DNA from: Bacillota bacterium
GTDB lineage: Bacteria > Bacillota > Clostridia > Acetivibrionales > Acetivibrionaceae
Length of the DNA: 64,000 bases
Assembly (NCBI GenBank): GCA_023398495.1
Contig: JAEWSG010000088.1
Span: 1-64,000, forward strand
Direction: 5' to 3'
Shown here: positions 26,694 to 33,980 of the stretch, in pieces
How positions within the stretch are numbered: position 1 is the stretch's first letter
How the letters are laid out: each line of letters starts with the position of its first letter
The notes under the pieces: generated by a model
Databases searched by the model: none
The model's input: the letters and a program-made list of their open reading frames with translations, nothing else
Told to the model about the DNA's origin: nothing
Position numbers and translations under genes: made by a program

Positions 26694-27254
26694 TTACATC
26701 TCTAACTTTGTCAATTCACTAATTTTAACCTTATTCCAGAATTCATTTTCCCAGAAAAAGTATTCAGTCTTTCTTTTCTTAAATATTCTAAATGGCTCAT
26801 TGGAATTATCATATATATGACAAACATCACATACTTCTATCAATTCAGGCACCAAATGCAGTGCTTTAGAATAGCGACTAAAAATTTTTTCAATTGGCAC
26901 ATCGTGCCCACCTGATTCTTTTCTTGTTTTAACTCGTAATACATTAATATTTGCATCTGCAGTTAGAACATAGATACATCTGATAAAAAAACCTTCTTTT
27001 TTAGCATTCTTTAAAAGTTGCAGATTTCTATCCGTAGATAACACTGTTTCAAATGTAAAACTCTTATGCTCCTTAACAAGCTGAATACGCATTTTCTCTG
27101 CCATTTGTGCTGCATCAAGATCAGAACATAAGTTGACTCGCTTAATATCATCAGCATTCACATATGGTTCAATTATCTTTGCCATTTTTGCAATAGTACT
27201 TTTTCCACTACCATTAGGTCCAGCAAATACGATAATTTCTGGCTTATTATGCAT
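26694..27254 (-). CDS. Zeta-toxin-like P-loop kinase
   Basis: 186 aa. Walker A GPNGSGKST (residues 12-20), a NADDI segment, FETVLST and a Arg-rich R..TRKESGGHDVP lid-like part are typical of the zeta toxin/COG4185 family, whose founders phosphorylate UDP-N-acetylglucosamine. The ATG at 27254 overlaps the last codons of the upstream 62-aa gene by 8 bases, giving a translationally coupled two-gene module like a toxin-antitoxin pair. Some members may be other nucleotide kinases, so toxicity is inference. Confidence 0.8.
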   Translation of the reverse strand: MHNKPEIIVFAGPNGSGKSTIAKMAKIIEPYVNADDIKRVNLCSDLDAAQMAEKMRIQLVKEHKSFTFETVLSTDRNLQLLKNAKKEGFFIRCIYVLTADANINVLRVKTRKESGGHDVPIEKIFSRYSKALHLVPELIEVCDVCHIYDNSNEPFRIFKKRKTEYFFWENEFWNKVKISELTKLEM

Positions 27255-27435
27255 ATTCTCTTCTCCCATCTGGATATTCAAGATAAGGTGCCTTCTTTTC
27301 CATATCGTATTTGGCAATCGGTAACCCTTTTATTTTTTTAATCTCATTATCTATACGAACTGCTTCCTTAAATCTTTTTGTTAATTCTTCATCTGATACA
27401 CCGCAGGTGGAATCTAATTCATTTAATTCTTTCAT
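27247..27435 (-). CDS. Small protein paired with zeta-like kinase (putative antitoxin)
   Basis: 62 aa, acidic/basic helical protein (MKELNELDSTCGVSDEELTK...YLEYPDGRREYA) with GGAGGTG 8 bases before the ATG. Its 3' end overlaps the start of the kinase gene. Size, position and coupling fit an antitoxin; no DNA-binding motif is obvious. Role inferred from arrangement. Confidence 0.7.
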   Translation of the reverse strand: MKELNELDSTCGVSDEELTKRFKEAVRIDNEIKKIKGLPIAKYDMEKKAPYLEYPDGRREYA

Positions 27436-27704
27436 AAAAAACACCTCCATACCAAGAGTATTAAACCTAATAATAGTATACAATAAATTTGAATATATGC
27501 CAACCATGCACCTTAATTACTGAATTTTGTGCAAAATCTCCTCTTGGTTCAATATCTTTAAAGCTTGCATCCAAATATTCTTTAAATTAATTTTGTTGTA
27601 GGAATTAGTTCTAATCATGATTATGCTTGTTTATCTAATTTATTTTTTCAATTGGATGTTTATTAAGATTTTGTATTTTCATCTAAAGTCCTCTAATTCT
27701 ATAT

Positions 27705-28148
27705 TTATAATGTGTTCTCATTAACCCACAACCAGCCTGTATCAGAAAATGACAATTCATCATCAACTAAAGATGCAACTTCTGTCCAACTTTTTATTGG
27801 TTGCTCCTCTTCGATAGGAAGTTTACCTTTATTTACATTCGCTTCTGAATCATCAGAAATATCCAAAAATTCTCTTAGAATCACTTTATTTTCTATTACA
27901 ATTAGTTCTCCATAAGGTATTGCATCATTATATCCGGCATAAGTAAAAGGATCTTTCTGAGCAAACACTAGCCAACTTTCAGATGGAATAGTACTAAATC
28001 CACCTGAAAGGTCTTCGAAAACTGTCAATTCTCCATTTTTATAGAAAAAACCCGCTTGTCCACGCCATGTGCCATTTTCATTGCAGGAAAGCTCTATAGC
28101 TCTAATACAGTTTGTTTCAACTATATTTTTCATCTCAGTAATCTTCAT
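27705..28148 (-). CDS. Hypothetical protein, probably missing its true start
   Basis: 147 aa of unrecognised family (motifs WLVFAQKDPFTYAGYND and SFSDTGWLWV). Coding-like sequence continues upstream of the ATG in the same frame (LNPSYFRIKLHIEAAKKRFC) but no start codon is available; a GGGAGGTG site with ATG (28219) lies in a frame one base off and runs into TAA at once. A one-base deletion near 28214-28219 would explain both. The product could also start at 28148 without a clear ribosome-binding site. Possibly a pseudogene. Confidence 0.55.
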   Translation of the reverse strand: MKITEMKNIVETNCIRAIELSCNENGTWRGQAGFFYKNGELTVFEDLSGGFSTIPSESWLVFAQKDPFTYAGYNDAIPYGELIVIENKVILREFLDISDDSEANVNKGKLPIEEEQPIKSWTEVASLVDDELSFSDTGWLWVNENTL

Positions 28149-28210
28149 CCATTCACAAAATCTCTTCTTCGCAGCTTCGATATGAAGTTTAATCCTAAAA
28201 TAGCTTGGAT

Positions 28211-28876
28211 TTAAACCATATACACCTCCCTAGTATAAAAATTTTCCTGGGCTTTTTTATATAGCACCTCTTTTATTTTTCTATCTTTCTCTCCTTTTTC
28301 AGGTCTTTTAAACTCACAAAGAGCTTCTTTTTTAATCGAGTTTTTTTCGAGTGCATATTCAATTGCTTGAAATGCATTCAGTTCAAGTAATTTATTTATG
28401 TGTGCCCTATCTAATAACGTTCCATTGTCTACATCTTCCTTGGCCTTATAAATATGGTACTGTTTGTTTATTTCTTTGTTTTTCATAACTTCCTGGGCTC
28501 GTTGAATCTGTTTTAATGACATCTGGTTTTGCCTGATTAAATCAATAACAAGGCTCTCTAAAGCTCCAAAATGGAACTTCATATAGTCATTACGAATTTC
28601 ATTCAGTACACAATCCTCTATTAAAGCATTTGTCCTTTGATATAATCGGACATAGTAAAACCAAACGATATGCTCCTTAACATCAAGTTCTACATTAATT
28701 TCATCAATATATTTATATAAACTTTTTAAAGTTGCTGATTTTACATTTCCATGCAATTCAAGTTGCTCGCTGCAAGTCATTTTTAAGAGTATTTCATTAA
28801 TATGTTGAATTAGATTTTTCTCAGAGTTATAATCCTCAAATAAATCATCAAGCCTATTTACAAGTTCACTTTTCAT
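28211..28876 (-). CDS. Hypothetical protein, 221 aa
   Basis: Unrecognised, predicted mainly helical, soluble, rich in Lys/Glu, ending in FKRPEKGEKDRKIKEVLYKK. No signal peptide or membrane segment. The GGTGAATGTGATTT leader precedes the ATG. Its stop overlaps the ribosome-binding region of the frameshifted downstream gene, so the two formed an operon. It sits in a patch of defence- or toxin-like genes and remnants, but nothing in the sequence assigns a function. Confidence 0.65.
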   Translation of the reverse strand: MKSELVNRLDDLFEDYNSEKNLIQHINEILLKMTCSEQLELHGNVKSATLKSLYKYIDEINVELDVKEHIVWFYYVRLYQRTNALIEDCVLNEIRNDYMKFHFGALESLVIDLIRQNQMSLKQIQRAQEVMKNKEINKQYHIYKAKEDVDNGTLLDRAHINKLLELNAFQAIEYALEKNSIKKEALCEFKRPEKGEKDRKIKEVLYKKAQENFYTREVYMV

Positions 28877-28967
28877 AAATCACATTCACCTTCTTCACTT
28901 TATTATGATTCAGCCAATTCTTTCTCATTTTCCAGTAAAGAGTAATCAACCATTTTTCTAACCACCC

Positions 28968-29858
28968 CTACATTTCAAAATCACCAATTACTTCTCTTGC
29001 AATATTTTCATAATCCTTTTGGGATTTATCCAAATACCCTACCGGAGATCTGTACAACTTAATATTCCCCATATCAAGAAATAGCTTTTTGTGCCTGTGA
29101 CCACAAATTATGCTTATCTCTCTGTCTTCTGAAATTGATTTAATAAATCCCCCAATTTGAGCACTACCTTCATAGGCATCAAAGGGACTAGGCTCACCTT
29201 TTGGAATAATACACTCTTTAAATGGTGCTGTATGCAAAACTATCAATACTTTTCTTATATTATCAGGTATCTTCTGAACAGAATTTTTGAGTTCCTCTAA
29301 TAACATTACAAACACCGAATTATTGCTGAAAGTTTTAAGCCTCTCCCTCCAACTTGTTGAATCAGGGTTTTTAAGCCAAACTGCATATTTTGTATCATTC
29401 CAACTTCCCTCTTCGAATGTTCCCCTAACATAATCCATAAAATTGTATGTGCTTGTAAGCCTTGAATCAGCCAAAGTGTAATCATACCAGCCTATATTTC
29501 CAACGATCGCAGTATTATCAATAATGAAAGGCTCGGATATTGGATATAAGAATCCATTTTGACTACACACCTTTGGTATTGCGTGCCTGTATTTATAAAA
29601 ACTGTCCTTACCCTTTTTTAGTGAATTGTTGGATTCTATCCACACATCATGGTTACCAGGAACCATAACTTTAAGGCAGCTTAATTCATTAAACAGCTTT
29701 AATGTACCATCCATGCTGGAGAGTGTATTGGAAATATCGCCTGCTATCACAAAAACATCAGGTTTTATCTCTTGGACACGTTTAACCAAGTATGGTATTA
29801 TTCGTCCATTGTTTAAAGTTATATCCGCATGTACATCGGAAGTGTAAGCTACCTTCAT
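28968..29858 (-). CDS. Calcineurin-like metallophosphoesterase
   Basis: 296 aa cytoplasmic phosphoesterase. Dinuclear metal site motifs in order: TSDVHADI (D8, H10), IAGDISN, PGNHDVW, LHTAPF and CGHRHKK. Substrate unknown. Preceded by GGGGTGAAAAAAT. It belongs to the same-strand run of accessory genes, next to an ADP-ribosylglycohydrolase fragment. Confidence 0.88.
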   Translation of the reverse strand: MKVAYTSDVHADITLNNGRIIPYLVKRVQEIKPDVFVIAGDISNTLSSMDGTLKLFNELSCLKVMVPGNHDVWIESNNSLKKGKDSFYKYRHAIPKVCSQNGFLYPISEPFIIDNTAIVGNIGWYDYTLADSRLTSTYNFMDYVRGTFEEGSWNDTKYAVWLKNPDSTSWRERLKTFSNNSVFVMLLEELKNSVQKIPDNIRKVLIVLHTAPFKECIIPKGEPSPFDAYEGSAQIGGFIKSISEDREISIICGHRHKKLFLDMGNIKLYRSPVGYLDKSQKDYENIAREVIGDFEM

Positions 29859-29878
29859 ATTTTTTCACCCCATTCACC

Positions 29879-30137
29879 TTAACTAACCTTATTCAACATT
29901 TTTGCCACTTCATTAGCCACTATAAGCCTTCCATAATCATATTGCTCCAACATCTTATATACTGCCAGTATCATCAGTAAAGTTCCACTCTGATGCTCTT
30001 AATTCTCGTTTTGAAATTCTGTCCAAAACTTTTTCTTCTTCACCAAAGAAAGTTTCACCAAAAGCATCTCCAACTGAAAGCCCGATTAAAGAAGTCTTTG
30101 CATAATTTAATCTTTCGCTTATGTTCTGATTTTCCAT
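29879..30137 (-). pseudogene. ADP-ribosylglycohydrolase fragment fused to another remnant
   Basis: 60 codons from 30137 encode the N-terminus of an ADP-ribosylglycohydrolase: SLIGLSVGDAFGETFFG and the metal-site segment FTDDTGS, then TAA at 29955. A full enzyme is about 250-350 aa and needs further Asp residues near the C-terminus, so this is inactive. A different frame then reads YKMLEQYDYGRLIVANEVAK...KVS and stops at 29879, the tail of an unidentified protein. The junction is right at the ADP-ribosylglycohydrolase break. Confidence 0.75.
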
Positions 30138-30280
30138 TGTAAAAACTCCTATCCTAATCCTCTAAAAATTCTGAAAAATTGTTTTCCACATCTAAACAAA
30201 TGCAATACTTTTGCCTGTAGACCACTAAAAATTGCTTCCGTAACATCTACTTAATCTACCTTTTGCTCTTCTGAAAATAC

Positions 30281-30318
30281 AAAAAGTGGTTAAATCCGTT
30301 TTACAGACTTAACCACTC
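30281..30318 (-). terminator. Terminator after the 46-aa peptide gene
   Basis: AGTGGTTAA arms (30309-30317 and 30285-30293, minus-strand reading) with extra pairing AGTC/GATT, followed by TTTTT on the - strand, 25 bases after the stop codon of the small gene. Confidence 0.85.
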
Positions 30319-30341
30319 TATCACTCATCTATTAATCTTTA

Positions 30342-30482
30342 TTACCGAAATAAGTTATTTTGAGCTTTAAGTTTAAATAATAGAGGATTAAGCCAATGCA
30401 TATGTAAATGAATACCTGGTTCACAAATCAATTCAAATGCTATGTTATTTTTTCTTGCTAGATGATTGTTTAATTTATACAT
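30342..30482 (-). CDS. 46-aa peptide, function unknown
   Basis: ATG preceded by GGAGG with 7-base spacing and followed by a terminator 24 bases after the stop, so the gene is very likely expressed. The product is basic and polar to about residue 15 (MYKLNNHLARKNNIAF), then has ELICEPGIHLHMHW and LNPLLFKLKAQNNLFR. One Cys, a His-rich patch (GIHLHMH), no clear export signal. It follows the BtrH-like gene on the same strand after 100 bases. It might be a modified-peptide precursor, a small regulator or a remnant; I do not recognise it. Confidence 0.6.
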   Translation of the reverse strand: MYKLNNHLARKNNIAFELICEPGIHLHMHWLNPLLFKLKAQNNLFR

Positions 30483-30583
30483 TGTTTATCCTCCTTCCGA
30501 ATGCTTTTAATTTAATAAAATGATTTTAATATATTATCTTAGTATCTGTCAATATCTTCCCACTTTTTCCTTATAAATGCCTT

Positions 30584-31699
30584 CTAAAGCAAATTTACAA
30601 GTAATTTCATTCCTTCTAATGCCTTACTGTCAGCTGCTTTACATTCATCGATTAAAGCAGCTATTTGGTGCCTTTTATCTGATTTTGCAAAATTTTGCAT
30701 TTGCATTTCGTTTCTATCAAATCCACCTAGAACATCAGCCATTTTCCATATATTTTTTGCCACTTTAGCAAACTGCTCCTCAATTGCTTTGCATGTATTG
30801 CTATCCTCTTTCATTTCTTCTGATAATTTTTTCATGAAAATTGATGCATTGTTCCGACCATCAACAAGACAATCCATTGCATCTCCTTGACACATAAGAC
30901 GTTCAACTAAAATTGGTAAAATCGCATTCTGAGGAAAATTCGACTCATCTAATATAGCACTTTTCCATGCATCATATGCCATTAAGCCTTTTGCAAAAAT
31001 CTTTCCAGCCCTTTTATCAAGACGTCCAGTCAATACTTTAATTGCGTTTTCGATTATTGCCTTATTTGATATTGGTAGTTTGTTTTGTTCTCCAAGTGAA
31101 ATAACTGCTATAGTGTCATTATTTTCCCACCATTTACTTGAGATAAAATATCCAGATTCATCAATCTTAACATCTGTTGCAAACTCAGTTATATCCTGAA
31201 AAAAATTCCACCCCAACAAAGTTTCACCCTTATCTCTATAACCAGTAATGATACATGCTTCTGGCGGTCCTATTATTCCTAATGCTATGCACGGAAATCC
31301 TTTATCTATTTGTTTGCTTATAAAATCTATAAAATCATTTTTATTATCTGTGTTATTACTACTAGTGAATTTTACATCGCATGAAGTATTCGTCCTTGTT
31401 ATTATTTGGTATTCACGTCCAAGTGCTTCAATACCTAACTTATACGTTTCCTCTGGGTTATCAAAAGTGTGAATTATATCTACATTTCCACAATTCCACG
31501 ATGTGGTATCCCAGGTTAGTCTAAAAGCAGCTCCTGTTGATACCATCGAAAAGTCAATGCTTACATCCTGACCAAGATAATTTGCACAACTTTTTACACA
31601 CATGGGGTATGGTGTACACCCATTGGCACCATATTCAACTTTAGAAATCCCGTATAGTACAACACTATTTTCGCCTTCTTGTTTGCCTCTATTACTCAT
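30584..31699 (-). CDS. BtrH_N-domain protein
   Basis: 371 aa with an N-terminal BtrH-type domain (about 1-170): Cys-containing segment GCTPYPMCVKSCANYLG, TWDTTSWNCGNVD, CIALGIIGPPEACIITGY and GWNFFQDI. BtrH itself transfers a gamma-glutamyl-aminohydroxybutyryl chain from a carrier protein in butirosin synthesis; relatives are papain-like in outline. The C-terminal half (about 200-371) is helical. The ATG overlaps the stop of the AraC-type gene by 8 bases, with GAGAGG 9 bases upstream, so they are co-translated. In many clostridia this domain accompanies an AraC HTH, sometimes fused. Substrate unknown. Confidence 0.7.
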   Translation of the reverse strand: MSNRGKQEGENSVVLYGISKVEYGANGCTPYPMCVKSCANYLGQDVSIDFSMVSTGAAFRLTWDTTSWNCGNVDIIHTFDNPEETYKLGIEALGREYQIITRTNTSCDVKFTSSNNTDNKNDFIDFISKQIDKGFPCIALGIIGPPEACIITGYRDKGETLLGWNFFQDITEFATDVKIDESGYFISSKWWENNDTIAVISLGEQNKLPISNKAIIENAIKVLTGRLDKRAGKIFAKGLMAYDAWKSAILDESNFPQNAILPILVERLMCQGDAMDCLVDGRNNASIFMKKLSEEMKEDSNTCKAIEEQFAKVAKNIWKMADVLGGFDRNEMQMQNFAKSDKRHQIAALIDECKAADSKALEGMKLLVNLL

Positions 31700-32102
31700 T
31701 TTTACCATCCTCTCTTTTAATTGGATTAAGTAGCCCTATTCCGAAAACACAAGCACATAGTTTTATTCTACCTACAGGCGGACGCTTTTTTCTGAATTCG
31801 GATGGAGTTAAGCCGGTAATTCTTTTAAATGCACGTGTAAAAGTATCGTGATTTGCAAATCCATACTTTGTTGCAATGTTTATAACACTTTGGCGGTTAT
31901 AAAGCAGTTCATATGCTGCATTGGAAACTTTACGAGTAAGAATATACCTCGAAAGAGACATGCCTGTCCTTAGCATAAAAACATCACGTATATGTGCTAT
32001 AGAAAAGCCTGTAGCCCTTTCAAGTTTTTTATAGTCTATCTTTTCCTGAATTCTATTTTCAATGAAAATGATAATAGAACTTATAGTTAGAAAGTAATCC
32101 AT
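31692..32102 (-). CDS. AraC-family HTH regulator (DNA-binding domain only)
   Basis: 136 aa, essentially just the two-HTH AraC domain: IDYKKLERATGFSIAHIRDVF and VINIATKYGFANHDTFTRAFKRITGLTPSEFR. No sensing domain of its own; the co-translated BtrH-like protein may supply it. A perfect 13-bp palindrome (32237-32263) lies 135 bases upstream and could be an operator. Confidence 0.9.
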   Translation of the reverse strand: MDYFLTISSIIIFIENRIQEKIDYKKLERATGFSIAHIRDVFMLRTGMSLSRYILTRKVSNAAYELLYNRQSVINIATKYGFANHDTFTRAFKRITGLTPSEFRKKRPPVGRIKLCACVFGIGLLNPIKREDGKNE

Positions 32103-32345
32103 TTATACCACCCAGTATTTCCCTTCATGAATTATTTTCAGTATATCATATTACAAAAAGACTTCTCGACTTTTTTAAGGAAAATACATAAAATCAAAAT
32201 TTGCCATAGTTTTTCTCCCCATATTGCTAATTTATAAATTCGGTAAATGCCATTTACCGAATTCGATACGACCTACATCTATTTTTTGCCAAAACATTCT
32301 AGTATATCATCTGCATTCACATATTTCACCACACCACATAGCACA
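32103..32345. other. Gene-free region upstream of the AraC-type gene
   Basis: Non-coding, with the palindrome at 32237-32263 and AT-rich promoter-like sequence. No other structure seen. Confidence 0.5.
32237..32263. promoter_or_regulatory. Perfect 27-bp palindrome (candidate operator)
   Basis: AATTCGGTAAATG - C - CATTTACCGAATT: two perfect 13-base arms around one base. Not followed by a T-run, so an operator is more likely than a terminator. Nearest gene start is the AraC-type regulator at 32102. Confidence 0.6.
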
Positions 32346-32389
32346 AAAACAGATAGCAAATTGTAACCTAACAATTTGCTATCTGTTTT
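32346..32389 (-). terminator. Strong hairpin terminator after the lipoprotein gene
   Basis: Perfect 19-bp arms AAAACAGATAGCAAATTGT / ACAATTTGCTATCTGTTTT around a 6-base loop, with T5 on the - strand. It ends the matrixin-lipoprotein operon and may also act on +. Confidence 0.9.
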
Positions 32390-32426
32390 ACATCTAATCA
32401 TTTTACTACATTTTTATCCAACTAAA

Positions 32427-33047
32427 TCACTTGATTTTTGCTTCAAACTCGTCTACAGTGAAGCTAAGTTGGTTAATATCTTCAAAATCCATTTCATCAA
32501 TTGGGTCTGATTTTTTTACCTTTTTATCTGATTTAGATTTATCACTGTATCCAAATCCCTGTGCAATGATTTTTGAGTCCTTTACATCAAATCTGCCATC
32601 ATTTATTCCAAGGGTCATGTATGCATCTTCTGCAACAGGTCCGTCGTATTTATACAAAAATCCTATACTTTCATCATCTTTTCTATAAATATTGTCCCCA
32701 GATATGCTTATATCCTGTCCATTTATTATTGCACCAGTTTGCAGTATATTTATCGTATCTCCTTTTGCATAATTTCCTTTTATAGCTTTCAATACCTCCG
32801 CTTTGGACACAGTGAAATATACTTCTGAGTACTGTATAGTTTCAGAAGATAAAACTTTATAATGCACAATCGCATCTGCTTTTTTCTTCAACTCCTTTAT
32901 ATTAGAATAGCCTGCAATTTTACTAGCACTTATACCTCCCCCTGGGTTGTCAGTGATTGCAACTTCTTTTCCACCACTACACCCCACAGTACTTAAAAAT
33001 ACTGTTAGTACAACACAAGATAAAACTATACTTTTTTTATTAATCAT
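32427..33047 (-). CDS. Lipoprotein of unknown function
   Basis: 206 aa with a lipoprotein signal ending STVGC (Cys23). The body (about 45-155) is a beta-rich domain: KADAIVHYKVLSSE, KGDTINILQTGAI, ESIGFLYKYDGPVAEDAYM; the C-terminus is Lys/Asp-rich. The pattern resembles surface-exposed small domains that follow secreted proteases, but no family is assigned. I start at 33047, with AAGGAGG 9 bases upstream, inside the gap after the matrixin gene (17 bases). A truncated, about 95% identical copy sits at 26470-26688. Confidence 0.8.
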   Translation of the reverse strand: MINKKSIVLSCVVLTVFLSTVGCSGGKEVAITDNPGGGISASKIAGYSNIKELKKKADAIVHYKVLSSETIQYSEVYFTVSKAEVLKAIKGNYAKGDTINILQTGAIINGQDISISGDNIYRKDDESIGFLYKYDGPVAEDAYMTLGINDGRFDVKDSKIIAQGFGYSDKSKSDKKVKKSDPIDEMDFEDINQLSFTVDEFEAKIK

Positions 33048-33063
33048 TAAGTTAATCCTCCTT

Positions 33064-33708
33064 TTAATATATAGTCCTAACACCATTAATCTCATCAGTT
33101 GTAATCCCATATGGCCTATTTGGTCCGGTTTGCCACCACATTAGCTTATTAGTATTAGTTCCGTATAAATCGTTCAAACCAAAAGCATGCCCCATTTCAT
33201 GTGCAGCTATTCCTTTAATATCATTTAATGAATAAATATAACCAGTATACCCAGGTGCACTTTTTATGCGATTAGTATGATACACATTCATTGATAGTTT
33301 ACAATACGCCCAATCCCCCGGAGTAGAATTAGGGTTATGAACAGTATTATTACTAAGATAAAAAGCTGCTGCACCATCCCATGGTGTATTACCAAAATCA
33401 CTAATATCAAATCTTAATGTGGCAGATGTATAACTTGATGTATAAGATAAAGATACATCAACATTGCTAGATGAAGTTGGATTTATCCCATTCCAATTAG
33501 AAACTGCCTGCGAAACCCTATCATAATAATTAACTGTGGTATCATATAAATGATATGCCATTGTATTCATACTCCATGTTCTACCATAAACACCACCATT
33601 TAGTTTGCCACAATAATAGAATCTCTGATAGGCACTTGCTTGGTTAATAAAACCAGCAAGTAAAAATAAGCACACAAACAAGGATACCAAAACTTTTCTC
33701 TTGTACAT
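33064..33708 (-). CDS. Secreted matrixin-type zinc metalloprotease
   Basis: 214 aa: signal peptide ending ASA (about 1-26), then a compact protease domain. The metzincin zinc site HEMGHAFGLND gives His170, Glu171, His174 and Asp180 in place of the third His, a variant known in some metzincins, with LMWW as the likely Met-turn about 10 residues on. No propeptide cysteine switch is obvious. It is the first gene of an operon with the lipoprotein gene downstream, which might anchor, inhibit or be cut by it. Confidence 0.85.
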   Translation of the reverse strand: MYKRKVLVSLFVCLFLLAGFINQASAYQRFYYCGKLNGGVYGRTWSMNTMAYHLYDTTVNYYDRVSQAVSNWNGINPTSSSNVDVSLSYTSSYTSATLRFDISDFGNTPWDGAAAFYLSNNTVHNPNSTPGDWAYCKLSMNVYHTNRIKSAPGYTGYIYSLNDIKGIAAHEMGHAFGLNDLYGTNTNKLMWWQTGPNRPYGITTDEINGVRTIY

Positions 33709-33927
33709 TTAGTCGAACTCCTCTCTAAAAAACCGTATTTAGAATAATATCTGGCACACATATCATTTAATAACTGTTGCAACAAATTATGTAAAACAAT
33801 ACAACCACATTGTATCATCACCAATAATTCTAGAAAAGCTTAGAATATTGAAAAAAAAAAAAAGCTCTAAAATACTACTTCTCAGTTAATTTTTGGTGTT
33901 TTTCCTTAATTTCTCTCCTAATTAATA

Positions 33928-33967
33928 CAAAAATGCCCTGGCAGATCAATAAATCCACCAAGGCACT
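33928..33967 (-). terminator. Terminator of the purine operon
   Basis: 14-base arms (minus strand GTGCCTTGGTGGAT / ATCTGCCAGGGCAT) pair throughout allowing G-U, followed by TTTTTG, 14 bases after the purD stop codon. Confidence 0.85.
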
Positions 33968-33980
33968 TCCATACTTCCTA

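Noticed and set aside
28877..28967. 16-codon frame MVDYSLLENEKELAES after the phosphoesterase gene
   Set aside because: Too short to judge; may be a remnant tail.
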